Origin: Bacillota bacterium
GTDB lineage: Bacteria; Bacillota_E; Sulfobacillia; Sulfobacillales; Sulfobacillaceae
Direction of reading: 5' to 3'
DNA: 6,361 nucleotides
NCBI GenBank assembly: GCA_021802375.1
Contig: JAKAAL010000262.1
Coordinates: 1 to 6,361, forward strand
Below are positions 1 through 5,398 of the stretch, in pieces. The translations under genes were made by a program, and so were the position numbers. The first letter of the stretch is position 1; each line of letters opens with the position of its first letter. Under the pieces are notes generated by a model, which saw only the letters and a program-made list of their open reading frames with translations, made no database searches and had not been told where the DNA came from.

Positions 1-97
1 CTACCGTGTGATTACGGAGATTAGCATCCTGGATGCAGTCGATAACCAGACGGCATTCATGCGATGTGTCCATGTCGAGGAGGTAGTCCAAGCATGA
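1..97 (+). CDS. C-terminal end of a gene entering from the left, possibly a CpaF/TadA/VirB11-type secretion ATPase
   Basis: Only the last 31 codons are present; the first complete codon starts at base 2 and the stop is TGA at 95-97. The visible tail begins YRVITEISILDAV and ends HVEEVVQA. In CpaF/TadA-type ATPases the C-terminal end of the RecA core carries a strand of the form R-R-V-T-x-I-x-E-V followed by a short acidic stretch, and this tail matches that layout over its first dozen residues. That is a short match, so the identity is an inference, helped by three further CpaF-like proteins downstream. The stop overlaps the next start as ATGA, so translation of the two is probably coupled. 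The gene is real with good confidence because the frame is open from the window edge and ends exactly at the next start; the product name is uncertain. Confidence 0.5.
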   Translation, partial: YRVITEISILDAVDNQTAFMRCVHVEEVVQA

Positions 98-300
98 GCA
101 GCCCATACATGCGGTATGAGCATACCCGGCGCCTCACGCGCGTCGTGATAACCGTCATAGTAAGCGTCGTCACGGCAATAGCGGCGCGGTGGATACCGAG
201 GCCCTTTGGTCCTGGACTGCACCTGGTGGCTAGCATTGCATCTGGACTGGGCCTGATTAGGATGATCTGGCTGTTCGTCAATGCGAGTCACTTTGTATAG
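94..300 (+). CDS. small two-helix membrane protein (68 aa), unknown function
   Basis: I chose the ATG at 94 because GAGGAGG at 77-83 lies 10 bases upstream and the start overlaps the previous stop as ATGA. An in-frame ATG at 64 would have the SD inside the coding region and is unlikely. The N-terminus is basic (RRLTR around residues 12-16). Hydrophobic segments lie at about residues 15-31 and 42-62, joined by a short loop containing WIPRPFGPG, so a helical hairpin in the membrane is expected. I do not recognise a family. Its coupling to the putative secretion ATPase upstream suggests a membrane partner or small structural subunit of the same machine. The 64-residue protein at 2976 has a similar size and layout, with FPR in the loop where this one has IPR. 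Confidence 0.75.
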   Translation: MSSPYMRYEHTRRLTRVVITVIVSVVTAIAARWIPRPFGPGLHLVASIASGLGLIRMIWLFVNASHFV

Positions 301-344
301 GGCACCCCTGTGCGCACTCATAAACAAATTGGAGGGATTAGCCG

Positions 345-602
345 ATGCCAGCAGTTAACGATGAGGACTTCGACACAGTGTTTGACGGTCGAGGACCGCG
401 GCTGGAGCCTATAGATGAGACAGAAAATCTTCCTGAAGTTACGTTTTTGGGAGACCGCGTCATTAAGTCGGAAAATGTACCGCCTGAATGGTTTACACCC
501 GATGATCACAGTCTGATGTCCGGTGCTTTTGGCGAAGGTCATGATACGGATGCAATCTATCCTCCTAATGATGACCCGCGATTGCCACCTGGGCCTCAAT
601 GA
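345..602 (+). CDS. acidic soluble protein (85 aa), unknown function
   Basis: The start is ATG at 345, 8 bases after GGAGGG at 331-336. The protein has 20 Asp/Glu and only 5 Lys/Arg, is rich in proline, and has no hydrophobic segment or signal peptide. It is therefore probably cytoplasmic and partly disordered, with a Pro-rich end (PPGPQ). No catalytic motif is visible and I recognise no family. It lies between two membrane-protein genes of the same run. An adaptor or chaperone-like role would fit its acidity, but that is speculation. The stop at 600-602 is followed by a 61-base gap before the next gene. Confidence 0.7.
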   Translation: MPAVNDEDFDTVFDGRGPRLEPIDETENLPEVTFLGDRVIKSENVPPEWFTPDDHSLMSGAFGEGHDTDAIYPPNDDPRLPPGPQ

Positions 603-663
603 GAAGACGGCGCATCGACCTGATCGTTTTTTATCCGTTACCTAACTGGAAAGGGGCATTGCT

Positions 664-1179
664 GTGGATTGGCATCGCTGGCGCCCTACGCGGCGTCTAG
701 AACTTGCGCAGTCAGGTCGGCGCGTGCTGCTCATATGGCTGCTAACTCTCGCTGAGGTTGGCGTGGCTTACTGGGCTGTCTTTGATCTCTATCGCTCGTC
801 CATGCCGCTGGTCTATGGGGTAGGCGTAACAGTTGGATGGATTCTTAGTGGATGGGGCGCTGGGCTTCTAGCAGTTCCTTTGGGGGCAATCCAAATGTGG
901 ACGAAGAGGACACCCCGCGCTTTCATTGCTGGGATAGCTATTTGCCTTGGCACCATGAGTCGCGCAGTACCGGTATTCAGTATCCTTGTTTCTCTGCACC
1001 TGAGACTGGACGGTCAGCAAATCGTGATTATTGGCATCGGGGTGTTGATGGGGCTTTTTTTCCAATTGTCGATGTTTGCTTTGCTTTCCACCAGTTACGA
1101 TGCGATTCTCTCGGGTGGAGTGTGGGTGTGGAACCGGTATATTGTGCGCGGTGCCGCATTCTCCGAGTCGGTTCGATAG
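664..1179 (+). CDS. four-helix integral membrane protein (171 aa), unknown function
   Basis: The start is GTG at 664, 7 bases after GGAAAGGGG (648-656); no in-frame ATG lies near an SD. The N-terminal 20 residues are basic (RPTRRLELAQSGRR). Four hydrophobic segments follow at about residues 20-42, 48-78, 86-113 and 118-143, with charged breaks such as TKRTPR (80-85) and RLDGQQ (114-119). The end is a Trp-rich amphipathic stretch (GGVWVWNRYI) and a polar tail. The stop TAG (1177-1179) is embedded in the SD of the next gene, so the two are tightly linked. The neighbour is a CpaF-like protein; in Tad and type II/IV machines such ATPases act on inner-membrane proteins like TadB/TadC. I cannot see a TadB/TadC signature here, so only the membrane topology is claimed. 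Confidence 0.8.
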   Translation: MDWHRWRPTRRLELAQSGRRVLLIWLLTLAEVGVAYWAVFDLYRSSMPLVYGVGVTVGWILSGWGAGLLAVPLGAIQMWTKRTPRAFIAGIAICLGTMSRAVPVFSILVSLHLRLDGQQIVIIGIGVLMGLFFQLSMFALLSTSYDAILSGGVWVWNRYIVRGAAFSESVR

Positions 1180-1192
1180 GAGGATTCAACAA

Positions 1193-1822
1193 ATGTTCAC
1201 ACCATCTCTTAGCGAGCTTATTTCAGCGCGTACGATTACAAAAGATGCGGCGGATGATCTGGTTCATCGTCTCCGTGAGGATAGGGCCAACTTACTAATT
1301 ATCGGAGTCGGCAGTTCCGGTCGCATGATTTTAACGCGAGCTCTCGTCGCGGCAGCGTTTCCAGATGATACCAGAGCACTGGTGCTACAAAGCAGTGCTG
1401 AAAAAACGGCTGACTTGTTTGAGAATATCGATGTGTTGCTTCATACAATTCCCGAGAATTACCCCGAGTCCATTCGTGATGGTCAATACAACTTGGCCAT
1501 TTTATACGACCTCAACGTCCTCACACTTCCCTTATGGCAACGCCTGGTGGATGACCACCACTGCTCCGTGATAGCCCATATCAGCCCGTATGAGGATCTT
1601 ATGGCGGAAGTTCTACCGCGCCGACTATTCCCTATCACAAATCCGAGCGGCGTTGACCCGAACCATATAGCCCAAATCCGCCAGCGGTTACAGTCGCGTC
1701 CGTTTATTGTGGTGTCCATGCAAACCGAGCGGGATATGATGTATGGTTCGCGCCGTGGAGTTCGTGAAATTGGCTACCTACAAGAAAGCGGTGAGCTTGG
1801 GGACGTGCGCCATATTTCATGA
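1193..1822 (+). CDS. CpaF/TadA-like RecA-core protein with degenerate Walker A and B (209 aa), probable pseudo-ATPase
   Basis: ATG at 1193 lies 9 bases after TAGGAGG (1177-1183). The order of elements follows the CpaF/TadA core: an N-terminal lead-in SLSELISARTITKDAADDL (5-23) resembling the usual L-x-x-L-V-x-x-G-T-x-T-x-E-M-A-x-x-L segment; a strand and P-loop position NLLIIGVGSSGRM (33-45) where the family has NILISGGTGSGKT; FPDDTRALVLQSSAE (56-70) where the family has IPxDERIVTIEDxAE; a Walker-B position NLAILYDLN (100-108); an IAHIS stretch (128-132) at the family's T-I-H-A-N His box; and a C-terminal IRQRL...GSRRGVREIGYL (162-195) matching the family's R-x-Q-I...GSRRVTxIxEV. P-loop Lys is Arg44, the Thr is Met45, and the Walker-B Glu is missing, so ATP hydrolysis is unlikely. 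The family's N-terminal domain is absent. Family placement is by eye but covers nearly the whole length. Confidence 0.7.
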   Translation: MFTPSLSELISARTITKDAADDLVHRLREDRANLLIIGVGSSGRMILTRALVAAAFPDDTRALVLQSSAEKTADLFENIDVLLHTIPENYPESIRDGQYNLAILYDLNVLTLPLWQRLVDDHHCSVIAHISPYEDLMAEVLPRRLFPITNPSGVDPNHIAQIRQRLQSRPFIVVSMQTERDMMYGSRRGVREIGYLQESGELGDVRHIS

Positions 1823-1869
1823 ATCGGACCAGCGAGCCACAGAAGGTGTAGCTGAAAGGAGCGTACACT

Positions 1870-2181
1870 ATGAATGATCGCGGAGAGGTTATCCTAAATC
1901 CCACCACACAAGACGGCCAAGGTATCGTAATTGCCAGCAGTCATTTTATGCACACATCGGAGAGTTCGCGAGCTTTGAATCCGATAATCGAGGTGGCTAC
2001 AGTTATGGAAGGTGATCTGAGAGGCGCGGAGGCTGCTGGGTTTCTGGAAACCCTCCTGAATGCGCCTGCTGGAATGGTTACTTCGTGTCTTTGTGGTCAC
2101 GATCAACTGCATGGGATGTCTATTGAGGCCGTCAAGAAGCTCTTGGTAGAACACATCCGGGACTCGAGGGCTCAATCATGA
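1870..2181 (+). CDS. 103-aa protein resembling the Walker-B half of a CpaF/VirB11 ATPase
   Basis: ATG at 1870 lies 8 bases after GAAAGGAG (1854-1861). The section VMEGDLRGAEAAGFLETLL (45-63) resembles the CpaF/VirB11 Walker-B region I-I-V-G-E-x-R-G-x-E-A-x-x-x-L-x-A. It is followed by APAGMVTSCLCGHD (65-78), at the place where the family has T-G-H-x-G-S-x-T-T-I-H-A-N. Here the VGE is EGD and the histidine box is altered. There is no P-loop, so the protein cannot bind ATP as a normal family member. A C-terminal helix (MSIEAVKKLLVEHI, 83-96) matches the position of the D-A-x-x-R-L helix. The stop overlaps the next start as ATGA. Homology is inferred from motif order only; an unrelated small protein is possible. 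Confidence 0.65.
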   Translation: MNDRGEVILNPTTQDGQGIVIASSHFMHTSESSRALNPIIEVATVMEGDLRGAEAAGFLETLLNAPAGMVTSCLCGHDQLHGMSIEAVKKLLVEHIRDSRAQS

Positions 2182-2606
2182 GCAATGAGACGTTTGGACA
2201 AGGCGGTTCTGGTCTACCCAAGGATGCCAGAACGCGGACAAATTTGCCCGATATCATAGACCGTGTGCTTTGGTTTGTCTGGGACCGCGCAGACCTGCTG
2301 GGGATAGTGGCCCTGACGGTGAGCATGTGGCGGCTTCGTAGCCGCCCCGGAGTGCCGAGGCATCTGACATTCGCGTGGTTGACGTGGTTTGCCCGGTCGT
2401 GGCCAGCAATCACGTTGCATGTCCTGTTAGGCATTTTCGGCGCTCTTCTGTTTGCCGTTGTTTTCGAGATAAACAACTACCTCCAACACCGGAAGCGCTC
2501 TGACGCTTCGTTCCGGTGGTTTTCCCTCGTGCTTGCCGAAAACGCTCATCTATTTCCGCTGGCCATTTCGTCCGCTTTCATCACAGCATGGATGGGGCTG
2601 CACTAA
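2178..2606 (+). CDS. membrane protein with about three helices (142 aa), unknown function
   Basis: ATG at 2178 overlaps the previous stop (ATGA) and lies 7 bases after GAGGG (2166-2170), so it is probably translated by coupling with the CpaF-like fragment upstream. About 28 polar N-terminal residues precede hydrophobic stretches at about 29-51 (interrupted by WDRAD), 76-98 and 112-140. The loop after the first helix is basic (WRLRSRPGVPRH, 51-62), and so is the one after the second (QHRKR, 103-107). No family is recognised. Two GC-rich inverted repeats lie in the coding sequence (2329-2346 and 2487-2518). A 70-base gap without a visible gene follows, ending in the SD of the next gene. Confidence 0.75.
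   Translation: MSNETFGQGGSGLPKDARTRTNLPDIIDRVLWFVWDRADLLGIVALTVSMWRLRSRPGVPRHLTFAWLTWFARSWPAITLHVLLGIFGALLFAVVFEINNYLQHRKRSDASFRWFSLVLAENAHLFPLAISSAFITAWMGLH
2329..2346 (+). repeat. GC-rich perfect inverted repeat inside the 142-aa gene
   Basis: GGCGGCT (2329-2335), a TCGT loop and AGCCGCC (2340-2346) form a perfect 7-bp stem with a four-base loop. It has no T-run after it, so it does not look like a terminator. It may be chance in Arg-rich codons (W-R-L-R-S-R-P) or a local mRNA stability element. Confidence 0.45.
2487..2518 (+). repeat. imperfect inverted repeat inside the 142-aa gene
   Basis: CACCGG (2487-2492) pairs with CCGGTG (2513-2518), and AAGCG (2493-2497) pairs with CGCTT (2504-2508) around a six-base loop. 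A four-base bulge lies on the 3' side only. The stem totals 11 bp. No T-run follows, so it is not a standard terminator. Confidence 0.4.
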
Positions 2607-2676
2607 ATCAACTCGGTTGTCGGGGCCGTCAAACGCGATCCCGCATCTGCTCTATTGATAAGGAGATGACAAAGCT

Positions 2677-2976
2677 ATGGACCAACAGCAGCATCACGTG
2701 ATTCTCGCCAAATCCCACTCGGGTAATGGTTCCCACAGAACTCTTGAGGAACTATTTCGTGCTACGCTCGCGCAGCATCCGGAGCGCCCCGTGGTTGGTG
2801 AGCTTCGCGGAGAAGAATCTCTCGACGTCATTGAGGGCGTGCTTCGCAATGGGGATGGAATGAGCAACCTGGTAAGGTTTTCGACCGACGATGTTATCGA
2901 CCACCGCACGCTTGTTATCTTTTTGGAAGATACCGGTGAGCTGCAGTCAGGGCCTGCTCAGGAGGGTGATTGCTGA
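2677..2976 (+). CDS. 99-aa protein resembling the Walker-B half of a CpaF/TadA ATPase, with the VGE-RG motif kept
   Basis: ATG at 2677 lies 11 bases after AAGGAG (2660-2665). The protein starts where the CpaF core has its 'H-V-V-R-L-E-T-R' strand (here HHVILAKSHSGNGS, 6-19), goes on to a helix TLEELFRATLAQHPER (22-37; family: T-x-R-D-L-V-R-x-A-L-R-x-R-P-D-R), then PVVGELRGEESLDVIEG (38-54; family: I-I-V-G-E-x-R-G-x-E-A-L-D-x-L-x-A) and GDGMSNLV (59-66; family: H-D-G-S-x-x-T-I). Walker-B residues are well kept, but the P-loop half is absent and the T-I-H-A-N box is lost. Alone it should not hydrolyse ATP. This is the most convincing of the short CpaF-like pieces. The stop at 2974-2976 overlaps the next start by one base (TGATG). 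Confidence 0.75.
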   Translation: MDQQQHHVILAKSHSGNGSHRTLEELFRATLAQHPERPVVGELRGEESLDVIEGVLRNGDGMSNLVRFSTDDVIDHRTLVIFLEDTGELQSGPAQEGDC

Positions 2977-3170
2977 TGTCTCTGCATGGGTTTTCTCTTA
3001 TGGTCCCATGGGTAGCCCGAGGTGTTGGGGCGGTCGTGGTGGTGCTGGGGTTGCTTGCGTTCAAGTTTCCACGGATTCGGCACGGCATCAGCCCGTGGGT
3101 TCTCGTGGTTTTTGGAGGCGTCTTTCTTCTCGTCGGCGTCCCCATCATCCCAACCTTCCTCAATATTTGA
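2976..3170 (+). CDS. small two-helix membrane protein (64 aa), unknown function
   Basis: I chose ATG at 2976, 9 bases after GGAGGG (2961-2966); it shares its first base with the previous stop (TGATG). A TTG at 2970 is in frame but only 3 bases from the SD. Hydrophobic segments lie at about residues 10-28 and 38-58, with a basic loop FKFPRIRHG (29-37), giving a membrane hairpin. Size, topology and the PR-containing loop resemble the 68-residue protein at 94-300, and both follow a CpaF-like gene with an overlapping stop and start. That suggests equivalent roles, but the sequence similarity is too weak to assert common descent. No family recognised. Confidence 0.75.
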   Translation: MSLHGFSLMVPWVARGVGAVVVVLGLLAFKFPRIRHGISPWVLVVFGGVFLLVGVPIIPTFLNI

Positions 3171-3178
3171 CCTAAGCG

Positions 3179-3195
3179 GCACTCGCACAGAGTGC
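3179..3195 (+). repeat. short hairpin between the 64-aa gene and the thioredoxin-like gene
   Basis: GCACTC (3179-3184) and GAGTGC (3190-3195) form a perfect 6-bp stem with the loop GCACA. It sits 8 bases after the stop at 3168-3170. There is no T-run afterwards, so a classical terminator is unlikely. An mRNA processing or stability element, or chance, are the options. Confidence 0.4.
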
Positions 3196-3230
3196 GCCAT
3201 CCATAGAGACTCGGGAACAGGAGGTATAAC

Positions 3231-3944
3231 GTGGCTAAACCTCGCCGCAACACTGCGTCGTCTACCGGCCTTCACGCAACAAGCTGGACCCAGCGGATTA
3301 CGCTGGGTCTCGCGTCCCTCGCGGTCGTCGGCATGGTTTTTGGTTTCATCATCACCCTCATAACCCCATCGGTTCAAGCTGCTCCAGCCAGCCCGACAGC
3401 CGTTGCTGCCGCAACGCCGACCGCTGGTCAACCATTCGCGGTGGGCCAATCTTTCAACTTTCGCGAAACTGTTCTGAGTCTCCAAGGCCAACCCACAACC
3501 TTGGTACGCGGTGCTCGCGGTACAGTCGTTCTTTTAATGGCGAGTTGGTGTCTTTACTGTGGATATGAAGATCGCTGGGTGATGCCAATATTGGCGGAGC
3601 ATCCTGGAATCGCCATTGACATTATCGATATCTCCCCCGACGGAGGCATTGCCAATCCTGGACTCGAGTCCCCCGCGTTCACCGGCCATGACGGCTCTCG
3701 CCAACCTATCACCATCGCAGGTATGGAACAGACCATGCAGCAGTATAGCCGCATCTACCATTTGAGCCGTCAAGCGAATATTCACGTGTATGTGGCTCCA
3801 GTAGCTACTCAGAAGGCGTGGGCGGTCGCTACTTTCCCGACCATGGCTTTTGTGAATGAAGCCGGGCAAATCGCCGTGGCTCCCCAAGGCGCGCAGACTC
3901 TGGCGGAAGCACAGCAAGATTGGACGCACACCGTGCATGGGTAG
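3231..3944 (+). CDS. membrane-anchored or exported thioredoxin-fold protein with CLYC site (237 aa)
   Basis: The start is GTG at 3231, 5 bases after AGGAGGT (3219-3225). A basic N-terminus (KPRR) and one hydrophobic segment at about residues 24-45 anchor or export the protein; VQA-APA (48-53) could be a signal-peptidase site. A Pro/Ala/Thr-rich linker runs to about residue 70. The thioredoxin-like domain follows: strand VVLLMASWCLYCGYE (99-113) with the Cys107-x-x-Cys110 redox site after S-W, a strand IAIDIIDIS (127-135), and the cis-proline position at TFPTMAF (201-207, Pro203) followed by the usual strand and turn VNEAGQI. It resembles TlpA/DsbE-like thiol oxidoreductases facing the outside. 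Inferred role: making, breaking or isomerising disulfides in proteins of the same machine. Direction of redox action cannot be read from sequence. The end overlaps the next gene by 8 bases. Confidence 0.85.
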   Translation: MAKPRRNTASSTGLHATSWTQRITLGLASLAVVGMVFGFIITLITPSVQAAPASPTAVAAATPTAGQPFAVGQSFNFRETVLSLQGQPTTLVRGARGTVVLLMASWCLYCGYEDRWVMPILAEHPGIAIDIIDISPDGGIANPGLESPAFTGHDGSRQPITIAGMEQTMQQYSRIYHLSRQANIHVYVAPVATQKAWAVATFPTMAFVNEAGQIAVAPQGAQTLAEAQQDWTHTVHG

Positions 3945-4092
3945 GTCGCGGTCGTGGACGAGCGCCTTTATCTACGGAGCGTCTGTTTTCATGGTGGTTT
4001 GGATTCGGGTCGATCCCAACAGCGCCTACGCCATGACGCAAACGGTGTATCGGTGGTGGTTGATCCTCTCTACGCACATAGCCTCGTGGTAA
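3937..4092 (+). CDS. tiny membrane protein (51 aa), unknown function
   Basis: ATG at 3937 overlaps the end of the thioredoxin-like gene (stop 3942-3944) in another frame, so translation is probably by coupling; no good SD is visible. The protein has a basic start (MGRSRSW), one clear hydrophobic helix at about residues 8-24 and a second weak Trp-rich segment at 37-47 (VYRWWLILST). Many aromatic residues fit a membrane interface. The frame is open further upstream, but only inside the thioredoxin-like coding region. Evidence for expression is weaker than for its neighbours because of the poor start context. Confidence 0.5.
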   Translation: MGRSRSWTSAFIYGASVFMVVWIRVDPNSAYAMTQTVYRWWLILSTHIASW

Positions 4093-4120
4093 CACATTTT
4101 TTGAGGAAAGAGGGATTGTG

Positions 4121-5398
4121 ATGCCGTTTACGGTCGATGATGAGCGGCTCCGCACTCCTGCTCCCAATCCGATCGCCCCGGAAAGCTCGCCGGCGTCAGA
4201 ACCCTCCCCGCAAGCCGCCGATGCGCCGCCGCCGGTTCTGGCGCTGGCGTTAGGGTTGCCGCGAACAGTGCCATTGGCTCGCGAGTTGCGCGAAACGTTT
4301 CCGGCTGCCCATCTGCCGAATTGGGATATTCAAGAGGCTGGGGCTTCGACGGATATGGTGATGGCGGTTTGCAACACGCCCGATGCCCAGCAGTGGACGA
4401 CGCTTTTGGTGACGAATTATTTGGTTGGACAACAGCCCCTAGCGAGTGCTCTCTATCATGTGCGCCACGCCCACCCGGACCTTCGCATTGCGGTCCTGGT
4501 AGACCGAGATACGGAAGACAACCGGAAACTCATCCGGGCCATTGCACAGTTTGGCATTTATAACATTTTTGTCGGTCAACCGCAGCCTTCGGATCTCGTG
4601 CGATTGATCACCGAAACATGGACTTGGCACGATTCAGCCGCATCGTATCTGACCGCCGACGCAACACCTCCACCTGTCGAACCCATAAATTCCTCGGTAT
4701 CTCGTCCCGTTGCGCCGCCGGTCGCCACGGGCGATGAGCCTCCCCTGACTCGGCGCGAGGTGGTCGTGGTGTCGACCACGAAGCCTGTGCTCATCGCCGT
4801 GGCGGGCATTATTCCCGGTGCTGGCACATCCAATGCGGTTGCTGGCATTGCCGAACGGGTACACCTTCTGGGGCATCCCGCTGTTGTGACGGAATTGAAT
4901 CATACCGGCATGCTAGACGCCTACGATGGACTCCATGCCGAACGTGGTGAGCCCAACGTGTCGTGGCAAGACCTGCGAGCTCGCCGGCGATGGTCCTACA
5001 TTGTCGTGGACTGCCAAGTGCTTTGGTCAAACATTCCTCGGGAAGCCGACCTCGTTCTCTTTGTGGGACCCGGGGCGACCACCCGCTGGTTCCGATGGGA
5101 TTCTTGGATTCGCGGTCTACCGGCGAAACAACGCCAATTGCCAGACCCCGCGCTGGTTCGCTATGGGGTGGCACCCCATCCCATGGCCGATGCGGTAATC
5201 CAACGTCTTCGGGGACTTCCAGAACTTCAGCCGAGTCTTGTCGTTGCTATCCCAGAATGGGGCACGGCCCCCGTCGATGAGGCATGGGACAACCTTATCG
5301 CCCCCGTGCTGCCAGCCGGCGTCAGTGCTCCGGCGAAATCCCGGTGGGGACGCGGAGCGCCTTTGCTTAAGAAATTAAAAGGAGGCCATCCCCGATGA
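4121..5398 (+). CDS. TadZ/CpaE-type protein: receiver-like domain plus MinD/ParA-like ATPase domain with lysine-less P-loop (425 aa)
   Basis: I prefer ATG at 4121 (6 bases after AGAGGG) to the adjacent GTG at 4118. Residues 1-38 are a Pro/Ala/Ser-rich, probably disordered leader. Residues 39-165 look like a receiver-like domain (LLVTNYLV at 95-102; LRIAVLVDRD at 121-130; IYNIFVGQPQPSDLVRLI at 146-163), as in CpaE/TadZ pilus-assembly proteins. A Pro-rich linker (182-208) leads to a MinD/ParA-like domain: strand VLIAVAG (223-229), P-loop position GIIPGAGTS (229-237), strand AVVTELN (254-260), Walker-B-like YIVVDC (293-298) and ADLVLFVGPG (309-318). The P-loop lysine is Thr236 and the ParA signature lysine is also missing, so ATP use is doubtful. 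TadZ/CpaE proteins localise the Tad secretion machine at the cell pole and work with CpaF/TadA. The C-terminus is basic (KKLKGGHPR), possibly for membrane contact. Confidence 0.75.
   Translation: MPFTVDDERLRTPAPNPIAPESSPASEPSPQAADAPPPVLALALGLPRTVPLARELRETFPAAHLPNWDIQEAGASTDMVMAVCNTPDAQQWTTLLVTNYLVGQQPLASALYHVRHAHPDLRIAVLVDRDTEDNRKLIRAIAQFGIYNIFVGQPQPSDLVRLITETWTWHDSAASYLTADATPPPVEPINSSVSRPVAPPVATGDEPPLTRREVVVVSTTKPVLIAVAGIIPGAGTSNAVAGIAERVHLLGHPAVVTELNHTGMLDAYDGLHAERGEPNVSWQDLRARRRWSYIVVDCQVLWSNIPREADLVLFVGPGATTRWFRWDSWIRGLPAKQRQLPDPALVRYGVAPHPMADAVIQRLRGLPELQPSLVVAIPEWGTAPVDEAWDNLIAPVLPAGVSAPAKSRWGRGAPLLKKLKGGHPR

Noticed and set aside
599..700. A 33-codon frame overlapping the end of the 85-aa gene (ATGA) and the start of the 171-aa gene, reading MRRRRIDLIVFYPLPNW then a hydrophobic end.
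   Set aside because: No SD before its ATG, and it overlaps the better supported 171-aa gene by 37 bases in another frame. Coupled translation is possible but unsupported.
1076..1192. Upstream in-frame extension of the 209-aa CpaF-like gene.
   Set aside because: It would overlap the 171-aa gene by about 100 bases, has no SD, and encodes a Cys-rich stretch unlike the family; the ATG at 1193 has a perfect SD.
852..1298. Plus-strand frame of 148 codons overlapping the 171-aa and 209-aa genes.
   Set aside because: Composition is unlike a protein (many Cys/His/Ser without pattern), no SD, and it covers parts of two better supported genes.
3534..3938. Long minus-strand open frame (134 codons) across the thioredoxin-like gene.
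   Set aside because: It lies opposite a gene with clear CxxC and cis-Pro motifs; no SD or plausible protein features on the minus strand. The same holds for the other minus-strand frames in the window.
4093..4120. Run of T before the TadZ-like gene (ATTTTTTGAGG) considered as a terminator tail.
   Set aside because: No GC-rich stem precedes the T-run; it is more likely simple spacer before the SD.
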